The notes under the pieces: model-generated
The model's input: only the letters and a program-made list of their open reading frames with translations
Databases searched by the model: none
Told to the model about the DNA's origin: nothing
Shown: positions 1 to 5,946 of the stretch, piece by piece
Position numbering within the stretch: position 1 is the stretch's first letter
Layout of the letters: the number at the start of each line of letters is the position of its first letter
Assembly (NCBI GenBank): GCA_012512055.1
Contig: JAAZEW010000235.1
Location: forward strand, 1-13,962
Length of the DNA stretch: 13,962 nt
Direction of reading: 5' to 3'
From: Bacillota bacterium
GTDB taxonomy: Bacteria > Bacillota_G > SHA-98 > UBA4971
Translations under genes and position numbers: made by a program

Positions 1-1274
1 ACGCGAGTTTCTGCAGTGAAGCCCTCTTGTGTGCCTGGTATCTCCACGAAAAGAGTGAACTTCACCCGATGGGACATATGATGTACAGGCTGATCTCCTT
101 CAGGTGTTTGCGCCACGTATAGAGTCTGAAGTTCTATGATGCCTTCAATAATTACCTTGCCGTCAATGATTCTCCACGATGTCTCCTTCACTGAAGTATC
201 AATGCGCAGGATACGTTCAATATTGGGTTTCTCTCTCGGCACCTCCAGGACTTCTTTGATAATGGTCTGAGCTATGTCTTCCCCTATGACATCCTCTACT
301 CTAAGAAGACGCTTTTCTACGTCAAGGACTGTACTGGCGGAAGTCACATCTGTCACAATTTCCAGTTGCCTGACAATAGTTACTTTGGCGACGATCTTGA
401 GGACTACGTCCACAGTTACGGTGCGGAAATCCAGTTCAGTGAAGCTGACCGTTTCAAAAATTATTCTTGCCTGGGCGACCATGCCAACTGCTGCACCTGG
501 GACTTCTACTACTTGAGAAAATCGCAATTGACTTGAGAAGAAGTGAACCGGCAGTTTCACGCCTTCAGGAGTCGGCTCCTGGGGCACTGCAGCGTAGAGC
601 ACGTCAACATCTATTAACCCTTCAACAACTACCTGGCCGTCGAGGACCTGCACATCTGTGAGGCGTGGTTTCGCCTCGACGCTTATGACAGAATCTATAT
701 CCGGCTTTTCAAACGGAACTATGAGCCTGCCGGTTACCAGAGCCTGTGCCTGAGCATCACCGATTACATCCTCGACTTTTAGGAGCTCCCTCGTAACTTG
801 CAAATCCGCGGGCCCGGTCACCTCTGTGACCACCTCTAATTGCTCAGTTACAGTGACCTTAACCCTGGCAGAAATCACAACGCGCACATCAACAGTCCTG
901 ATGTCAACGAGATCGAAGGCTATGTCATGGATGTCCACCTGCACCCAGGCATTCATAAACGGTTCAGTCCCAGGCACTTCTGCGATAAGCTCAAATGATA
1001 TGTCTTCTTCGAATACCTGAACCGGCTGCGCTCCGGTAGCCTCCCGAGCTACGTAGAGAATTCTTACCCTAGCTGTACCTTCAATCAAAATCTTGTTCTT
1101 AATCAACTGAAAAGACGTGGTGAGAATGATAACGTCCACACTGATAATCTTCTCAGCAGTAGGTAGGGTGTCCGCTATTTTGATGACTTCTCGCAGGACC
1201 TTCCGCGCCGTGGTTTCGCCAATGACCTGTTCGACTTTTAGGAGTTCCTCTTTGAGCTCGATACCCACAGCCAT
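1..1274 (-). CDS. SPOCS (DUF3794) repeat protein, SipL/SpoVID-like, 3' end beyond window
   Basis: The frame stays open from the ATG at 1274 to the window edge, giving 424 codons without a stop; the C-terminus is missing. A strong SD (AAAGGAGG) lies just upstream of the ATG. Three homologous repeats are visible, each opening with a similar motif: LLKVEQVIGE (residues 11-20), LLKVEDVIGD (164-173) and LLRVEDVIGE (323-332). Each continues through a V(I)I/VEG core, an ILYVA-type strand and a PGT/PGA turn, which is the SPOCS/DUF3794 pattern. In family knowledge, SipL of Clostridioides and SpoVID of Bacillus carry SPOCS repeats followed by a C-terminal LysM and tie the coat base layer (SpoIVA) to the forespore. 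The repeat layout and N-terminus fit that class, but any LysM would lie outside the window, so orthology is inferred. A sigma-E-like promoter lies upstream. CDS very likely; SipL role moderately so. Confidence 0.88.
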   Translation of the reverse strand, partial: MAVGIELKEELLKVEQVIGETTARKVLREVIKIADTLPTAEKIISVDVIILTTSFQLIKNKILIEGTARVRILYVAREATGAQPVQVFEEDISFELIAEVPGTEPFMNAWVQVDIHDIAFDLVDIRTVDVRVVISARVKVTVTEQLEVVTEVTGPADLQVTRELLKVEDVIGDAQAQALVTGRLIVPFEKPDIDSVISVEAKPRLTDVQVLDGQVVVEGLIDVDVLYAAVPQEPTPEGVKLPVHFFSSQLRFSQVVEVPGAAVGMVAQARIIFETVSFTELDFRTVTVDVVLKIVAKVTIVRQLEIVTDVTSASTVLDVEKRLLRVEDVIGEDIAQTIIKEVLEVPREKPNIERILRIDTSVKETSWRIIDGKVIIEGIIELQTLYVAQTPEGDQPVHHMSHRVKFTLFVEIPGTQEGFTAETR

Positions 1275-1330
1275 CTCTTTTCCTCCTTTCCAATTACACA
1301 CACGGAGCCGTACACTTCTTTTTCATTTCT

Positions 1331-1360
1331 ACTATATGCGGGCAACTTACCGAAATGTGC
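1331..1360 (-). promoter_or_regulatory. Putative sigma-E-type promoter of the SipL-like gene
   Basis: On the minus strand GCACATT (1360-1354), 15 nt, then CATATAGT (1338-1331). Against the sigma-E consensus (KMATATT, 13-15 nt, CATACANT) this scores 6/7 and 7/8. The sequence could also be read as a sigma-K site (AC, 18 nt, CATATAGTA), though that spacing is long. It lies 57 nt upstream of the start codon at 1274. Either reading means mother-cell expression, which suits a SPOCS coat-assembly protein. Called by eye, not tested. Confidence 0.45.
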
Positions 1361-1421
1361 ATATATTTCTAAATACAAGATTACGCCTTACGCCCGGCGA
1401 AAGCCCAAGAATCAAACGCAT

Positions 1422-1440
1422 AACCCGTCTATACCGGGTT
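1422..1440 (-). terminator. Weak hairpin after the LysM/GH18-like gene
   Basis: A 6-bp inverted repeat (AACCCG / CGGGTT, 7-nt loop) begins just past the stop codon at 1447-1449. It is followed on the minus strand by a moderately T-rich stretch. It is in the right place for a terminator but the stem is short. Confidence 0.3.
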
Positions 1441-1446
1441 TATCTG

Positions 1447-2838
1447 CTAAGAACTCCGATCCTCAACTCCATCCTTTACCACTTTGAACCTGGCCTTGAG
1501 CGTAGACCAAACCCACGGATCCACATCATCCAAATCAGCGATGGCAATGCCCGCCACGCAATATCTTTGCGCCAGATCTGCATAGGCCCCAATGCTCTCT
1601 GCATCCTCGAAATATACTGTATGACTGACACGGAATGATCTGTACCTGAAAACTTTAGACTTCTCCTCGTCAGGCTGTGAAACCGTAGGCTTGTAGAGCT
1701 CAATTATCTCCATGATCTCTCGATGTCTCTTTCGGAGGGGGACCGCGCCAAGGCCTGAAGAAAAGTCAACGCCAAAAGCAGGCATGACAACTACCACTTT
1801 CCAGAAATCGACTGCTCGGACAAGGCTTTTCAGTGCAGTTCTTACGCGGCCGATAGACACTATGGGTTCGGGGGATGTGAACTCCCACGGGTTCTTGTGC
1901 ACCCTGAGAAAGACCAGATGAGCAACGGAGGCAATACCCTCTAAATCCTGTATGCGTTTTCTGTCATGCTGTCCCTGGTACGATACGGGTTCGTCAGGCA
2001 AAGGAACTTCAACTGCCACCATCAGCTCCTCTTCCTTGAGACTGTTCCGAAGCTTGCGGAGAAATGATTGAAATGCATAAGCATTCTTTTCAGGAAGATC
2101 TCCTACAGAAAGGATGAGTCCTTTAGTTCGCATTCGTGCCGCGAGACCCAAAAAGCCTTTTATTGCCTTGGAATAAGCTGAACTGTCCGAGAGTACGTTG
2201 TCAAGCGGGTCTTGAATCTCGGCGCCATCCTCGCGGGGTCCGGGCCTTGCGATACCCACTACAGGCCATAGCTCTACGCCTGACATCTGTGCCAGGGCAG
2301 CAAGCTTCCTATCAGGTGCGCCTTGAATATCCCCGTGCTCGTCAAGAAAGAACCATCGAGGCGCAATTCCTGTAAGGAATGGTAGCACGTATTCCGAGGA
2401 TACTACAGGATCCCCCGGAACCGGAGGAGAGTAGAATCCGAAAAGGCGCATTACAGGAATTACCAGACTGTCGCCTTCTTCAACCTTCTCCGTCTTTAGG
2501 GGATTTGCAGTGACGAGCAATTCTTGAGGGACTTTATACTTCCCGGCAATGCCGGAAAGGGTCTCACCTTTCACCACTATGTGCTCAATCTTCTCTCGCT
2601 CAAGCCCTGACTTGAGAAGGTTAAAGACCTCCTTGCCTGCAATGCCGTCAACCCTTAACCTGTGGGCTTTCTGAAAGTCAAATACAGCGCCCTTTGTAAG
2701 AAGGCCATACACTCCGTCGCATTCCCCTGTGTAATAGCGGAGTTCAGCCAAACGCCGCTGAAGTGCCTCCACATCCTGGCCTTTCATATCGGGTCTCAGG
2801 GTTCTTTTCCAAAGGATCTCCCTTCGAGATGAGGCCAT
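1447..2838 (-). CDS. PG-binding + LysM + GH18-like protein lacking the catalytic acids (YaaH/YdhD type)
   Basis: The 463-aa protein has a peptidoglycan-binding-1 domain (about residues 17-75), a LysM (about 86-128) and a GH18-like domain (about 134-450) of the spore YaaH/YdhD class. The class is recognisable from segments such as VVVVMPAFGVDF, VSIGRVRTALK and YFEDAESIGAYADLA near residues 348-422. Active members carry a G-x-x-I-D-F-E-N-x-P type motif where the Glu is the acid/base. The matching segment here reads GLILSVGDLPE (240-250), so the Asp is Ser and the catalytic Glu is Gly. It is therefore probably a wall-binding pseudo-hydrolase rather than an active glycosidase. The start is taken at ATG 2838, after GGAGGACG. 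The frame stays open to 3024, but those extra 62 residues look non-coding and span a promoter-like site. There is no signal peptide, which fits delivery from the mother cell. Lies between two SPOCS genes. Confidence 0.88.
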   Translation of the reverse strand: MASSRREILWKRTLRPDMKGQDVEALQRRLAELRYYTGECDGVYGLLTKGAVFDFQKAHRLRVDGIAGKEVFNLLKSGLEREKIEHIVVKGETLSGIAGKYKVPQELLVTANPLKTEKVEEGDSLVIPVMRLFGFYSPPVPGDPVVSSEYVLPFLTGIAPRWFFLDEHGDIQGAPDRKLAALAQMSGVELWPVVGIARPGPREDGAEIQDPLDNVLSDSSAYSKAIKGFLGLAARMRTKGLILSVGDLPEKNAYAFQSFLRKLRNSLKEEELMVAVEVPLPDEPVSYQGQHDRKRIQDLEGIASVAHLVFLRVHKNPWEFTSPEPIVSIGRVRTALKSLVRAVDFWKVVVVMPAFGVDFSSGLGAVPLRKRHREIMEIIELYKPTVSQPDEEKSKVFRYRSFRVSHTVYFEDAESIGAYADLAQRYCVAGIAIADLDDVDPWVWSTLKARFKVVKDGVEDRSS

Positions 2839-2911
2839 GGTCAGAACGTCCTCCGTGCAGGTAAATGAAGGTAGACTCCTGTACCTGTAGACTCCCGTAC
2901 CCTGCGAATTC

Positions 2912-2938
2912 ATTGTATGCCCGGGCCGACAGGTTTGT
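2912..2938 (-). promoter_or_regulatory. Putative mother-cell (sigma-K/sigma-E) promoter of the LysM/GH18-like gene
   Basis: The minus strand shows CATACAAT (2919-2912), identical to the sigma-E -10 consensus, with AC 17 nt upstream (2938-2937) as in sigma-K promoters. No good sigma-E -35 is present. It lies about 75 nt before the ATG at 2838 in the 163-bp gap after the small SPOCS gene. Confidence 0.4.
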
Positions 2939-3001
2939 GTCGTTTTCCGCATTCGTAGAGTCTGAGCCAGGCCACACATGGGTGATATCGCCCACGGCAA
3001 G

Positions 3002-3577
3002 CTACCGATTCCTTTGGAGGGCACACACGATCCGGTTGAACAGTTTGCCGATGGAGGTTGCGAAGCGGAATCGGGCCGGAGATCTTTCGTCCTCTGAGGC
3101 CCGGCAAGTATCTCGTTCCAACGTAACCCCGGTCACAACGTTAAGAATACGCTTGTCAAGGACAAGGCCTTCAATGAAAACGACAGCTTCAATAACCATT
3201 TCATCGTTTGTTTCATCAAGAGTCACCTCAATGTCTTCAACATAGGACTTTGCCTCTATGCGCATGGAAGAGCTGATTTCCGGGATGTTCACAAGCGTCC
3301 TCACCTTACGGCTCAAGGACACTGCCTGAATTTCCTTATCAAGCGGCAAGTACACCCATAGTGAGAGATCCAAAGAGGCAATGGCGGAGCCATCTAGGAT
3401 TTCCCATGACAAAGACGGTAAGTCGATGGTAATCCCGAAAGGTTGCCTTGACAGATCCCTGGACAGATTCTCTACTACATGTGAAACCCTTATAGGTACA
3501 CTATGCGTGAAACGGGCTATGACTTGTTCGATCAGAGCTTCTCGGCTCTCTATTGCAAGACAGCCCAAAATGTGCAC
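3002..3577 (-). CDS. Small protein with one divergent SPOCS-like domain
   Basis: A 191-aa protein from a GTG at 3577, preceded by GGGAG at 7-nt spacing; no better start is in frame. Residues about 55-142 run from WEILDGSAIA through a hydrophobic VYLPL strand, a KVRTLVNIPE segment and MVIEAVVFIEG. This follows the order of conserved blocks in SPOCS/DUF3794 (dGkv-EG, ilY, f-ipga, v.v...v). The match is weaker than for the other SPOCS genes here, and the usual opening lkVe-vvG motif is not evident. The first 50 residues and the basic C-terminal tail (about 150-191) match nothing I recognise. No signal peptide or membrane segment is seen. It sits between the TM-SPOCS gene and the LysM/GH18-like gene, so a role in the spore envelope is a guess from context. 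Confidence 0.75.
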   Translation of the reverse strand: MHILGCLAIESREALIEQVIARFTHSVPIRVSHVVENLSRDLSRQPFGITIDLPSLSWEILDGSAIASLDLSLWVYLPLDKEIQAVSLSRKVRTLVNIPEISSSMRIEAKSYVEDIEVTLDETNDEMVIEAVVFIEGLVLDKRILNVVTGVTLERDTCRASEDERSPARFRFATSIGKLFNRIVCALQRNR

Positions 3578-3698
3578 CTCTTTTCTCCCATGCGGCTGGC
3601 GATGAGTAAAGGGCCCACTCTACTGAATCCCTATTCACAGGAGTTTTCCGGTATTCTGTCATGAAAGATACGCAAGGGAAAAAGAAGGGCGGCAATCC

Positions 3699-3731
3699 GG
3701 GGACTGCCGGATGAGTTCACCGGCAATCCCC
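3699..3731 (-). terminator. Hairpin terminator after the TM-SPOCS gene
   Basis: A 12-bp inverted repeat (GGGGACTGCCGG / CCGGCAATCCCC, 9-nt loop) whose single mismatch becomes a G-U pair in the minus-strand RNA. It begins 57 bp past the stop codon at 3788. A T-rich stretch (CTTCTTTTTC) follows roughly 13 nt later rather than immediately, so efficiency is uncertain. Confidence 0.5.
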
Positions 3732-3787
3732 GTGCAGGCTGGTACCAGTATTAAGGAACCGTTAAAGACGAAGCCTCATATCCTTAT

Positions 3788-5866
3788 TTATTTGGCGGTA
3801 TCGGCTGAACAATCCTCCTTGACCGGCCAAAGGTCGTTGCCGGGACAGCCGCCGGTGACCATTACCGGAATTTGAATATGATTCGTCACTACTACATGTA
3901 TTCCGATAATGACCTTCTCTGTCAGCTCTCCTGTGGCAGGGTCGAATTCCCATACAATATTCTCAATGAATGAATGGTCCTGTTGATCCATGCCTTCCTC
4001 CACAGGGAATTCCGGATTGATCGGGAGGACCTCTATCATTTCGCTAAAAGGCAGGTCTTCTGCAATATGGTGCACAAGGTCGTCTGTGCCGACAAAGAAT
4101 ATCTGTTTATGAACAACTCCTTGCACTATGACTTTGCCATTCTTCACAATGGATGTTATTTCACTGATCCTGGCATCAATATCCACAATTTTGATGGCAG
4201 GCAGGGTCTTTGTTTCCTCAACCAACTTCTGTGCGCATCCGAATCCTATGATCTGGTCGGCTTTAATAAGAATTCCGCACTCTTTTACGCTTACCGGCAC
4301 TGCGCATGTTTCCGTAACTTTAACGCTTAGGACAAGGATGATTTTTTGCGTCAGGGTGCCGGTAACAGGGTCGAATTCGAACACAAGATTATCAACAAAT
4401 GAATGATCTTGGGAGTCCATTCCCTCACATACACATGGGACTATCACAAGGTCACTGAATGGGATATCTTCCGCCAAGTGGTGCACAAGATCATCTGTGC
4501 CTACGAAGAATATCTGCTTATGGATGATACCCTGAACCAGGACCTTACCGTTTTTGACAATATGCTTTATCTGTGATATTCGGGGGACTATCTCAATCAC
4601 CTTGATAGCCGGAATAACCTTTGTCTCCTCGATAAATTTCTGCTTTGTGTTTTCACCCACCACAACCCGGGCCTTAATCAGTGTGCCCTCAGGACAGGTC
4701 GCCACCTGGAATTGCTCAGTTTCGGTCACCTTCACACATAACCTGAGAATGATCTTCTGTGTCAAGGCGCCGGTGTCCGGGTCAAACTCAAACACGCTGT
4801 TCTCGATTACAGAGAAATCCTGCTGATTCATGCCTTCCCGCACTGGACACATAGGATTCAATGGCTCGACATCAACAAGCTCACTGAAATCTATATCCTC
4901 TGCAAGGTGATGTTCCAGTTCGTCAGTGCCGATGTAAAATATCTGCTTATGCACAGTGCCCTGTATAATGACTTTGCCATCCTTTACTATAGAGCGGATG
5001 TTCATGAGCGAAGGGATGATTTCCACGATCTTGATACCTGCTATCGTCTTTGTCTCCTCCAGAAGAACCTGCTTTGAACCATGGCCTACAACCTTTTCCA
5101 CCTTAAGACACACTGTTTGCACTTGCCTGTACTTCTCGATATTCAGCATATGCGAGCCTCCTTCCCTAAGCCTGAATGGGCTTTGAGCCAAACGATTGAG
5201 AAATGTAAGCCTTACCTCTTTTGGGCCCTCTATCTCCTGAGACTGATGTTGGACAGGTACATGTTCTTGTTCTTCCGCATCCTCTTCCCGATCATAAGAG
5301 ATAGGATACAGAAGCCCTAACCTGGCGCCGTCATCATCTTCTGACGAAGTGCCGGGAGCTTCCGGTGAAGAGTCAGATTCTCTCTGGCAGCACATAATCT
5401 GGCTTAGACTATCGAAAGATTCCGCCCTAAGAGCTGTTTCGCTGGGCGGATCCATGCAAGTCTCACTTGAGGAAGGTGTGAATGGGTGTGTGGCCGTCGA
5501 TGCGGATGTGGATTTGGGTACAGGTGTGGCATTTCCGGCATGCCACGAACGAGAGGCACGCAGCATGAGATTCCTTTTGGCGTGGACAGCTTCAGGGCAT
5601 ATTGTCTCTTGGTCAACCTTCGCCCCTCCGCCGTCCTCCAAAAGGTTGCAGTCAACCGCAAAAGCTGCTTCACCTACATGTTGTGCTAATGCCGGCTGAG
5701 GATCACTGTGCCCTAATGATAATTCTAAGCCATTGTCATCATCAGGATAATTGACGCCAAGAAGCGTTTCAACCACGCGCCTGCGGCGCGGTATCAGGAA
5801 AAGTCCCAGGAGGACAAGGGCAATAGCAGCCATAATTACGCCTGATTGCCATAGCCCTATAAACAT
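3788..5866 (-). CDS. Membrane-anchored triple-SPOCS protein
   Basis: The 692-aa frame has three parts. Residues about 6-26 form one hydrophobic membrane segment followed by RRRR (27-30), which suggests an N-out, C-in anchor. Residues about 40-235 are a polar, Ser/Glu/Asp/Pro-rich linker without a recognisable fold. Residues about 251-672 hold three SPOCS/DUF3794 repeats (about 251-394, 395-532, 533-672). Each repeat contains a K-x-G-K-V-x-x-Q-G-x-x-H-K-Q-I-F core and a G-T-D-[DE]-L-x-H-H block; repeats 2 and 3 are nearly identical across this core. The start at 5866 has GAGGGGGAC upstream and a sigma-E-like promoter about 35 nt before it. A second very strong ribosome site precedes Met240, so a shorter soluble SPOCS form (453 aa, from 5149) may also, or mainly, be made. 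Role inferred from SPOCS family: spore-envelope scaffold. Confidence 0.85.
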   Translation of the reverse strand: MFIGLWQSGVIMAAIALVLLGLFLIPRRRRVVETLLGVNYPDDDNGLELSLGHSDPQPALAQHVGEAAFAVDCNLLEDGGGAKVDQETICPEAVHAKRNLMLRASRSWHAGNATPVPKSTSASTATHPFTPSSSETCMDPPSETALRAESFDSLSQIMCCQRESDSSPEAPGTSSEDDDGARLGLLYPISYDREEDAEEQEHVPVQHQSQEIEGPKEVRLTFLNRLAQSPFRLREGGSHMLNIEKYRQVQTVCLKVEKVVGHGSKQVLLEETKTIAGIKIVEIIPSLMNIRSIVKDGKVIIQGTVHKQIFYIGTDELEHHLAEDIDFSELVDVEPLNPMCPVREGMNQQDFSVIENSVFEFDPDTGALTQKIILRLCVKVTETEQFQVATCPEGTLIKARVVVGENTKQKFIEETKVIPAIKVIEIVPRISQIKHIVKNGKVLVQGIIHKQIFFVGTDDLVHHLAEDIPFSDLVIVPCVCEGMDSQDHSFVDNLVFEFDPVTGTLTQKIILVLSVKVTETCAVPVSVKECGILIKADQIIGFGCAQKLVEETKTLPAIKIVDIDARISEITSIVKNGKVIVQGVVHKQIFFVGTDDLVHHIAEDLPFSEMIEVLPINPEFPVEEGMDQQDHSFIENIVWEFDPATGELTEKVIIGIHVVVTNHIQIPVMVTGGCPGNDLWPVKEDCSADTAK
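5147..5166 (-). promoter_or_regulatory. Internal ribosome binding site and ATG inside the TM-SPOCS frame
   Basis: On the minus strand GGGAAGGAGG sits 7 nt before the in-frame ATG at 5149-5147 (Met240, MLNIEKY). This matches the anti-SD better than the site at the upstream start. Met240 lies exactly where the linker ends and the first SPOCS repeat begins. It could give a second, anchor-free product, or be the only real start if the upstream frame were not translated. Confidence 0.6.
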
Positions 5867-5901
5867 ATTGGTCAGTCCCCCTCTGTGCCTTTCTTCCCTA
5901 T

Positions 5902-5930
5902 ATCGTATTGGAATCTACCTAAAAATGTGA
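5902..5930 (-). promoter_or_regulatory. Putative sigma-E-type promoter of the TM-SPOCS gene
   Basis: On the minus strand TCACATT (5930-5924), 14 nt, AATACGAT (5909-5902); 6/7 and 6/8 against the sigma-E consensus. It starts immediately after the stop codon of the upstream four-SPOCS gene and about 36 nt before the start at 5866. Its -35 shares CACATT with the promoter proposed at 1331-1360. Confidence 0.42.
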
Positions 5931-5946
5931 TGCGCAAAACCCCGGA

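Noticed and set aside
274..1020. Ser/Thr-rich plus-strand frames opposite the SipL-like gene (also at 4128-4826, 6464-6805 and 13420-13935)
   Set aside because: They are antisense shadows of Val/Glu/Ile-rich genes, have no ribosome sites, and show a biased Ser/Thr composition with no domain.
1117..1638. Plus-strand 173-codon frame
   Set aside because: It runs antisense across the end of one gene, an intergenic region with promoter and hairpin, and the start of another; no SD and no recognisable domain.
2744..2995. Minus-strand frame from a GTG at 2995 (83 codons)
   Set aside because: Its first part looks somewhat protein-like, but it has only a weak SD, no recognised family, and its last third overlaps the PG-binding domain of another frame. 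A small gene or decayed fragment cannot be excluded.
2839..3024. N-terminal 62-residue extension of the LysM/GH18-like frame
   Set aside because: It overlaps the end of the small SPOCS gene, has no ribosome site, looks unlike the family, and covers a CATACAAT promoter-like site.
2865..3245. Plus-strand 126-codon frame
   Set aside because: Antisense to the small SPOCS gene and the intergenic region, with no SD or domain.
5349..5699. Plus- and minus-strand alternative frames opposite or within the linker of the TM-SPOCS gene
   Set aside because: The low-complexity linker leaves several frames open; only the minus frame joined to the TM segment and the SPOCS repeats has start signals at both ends.
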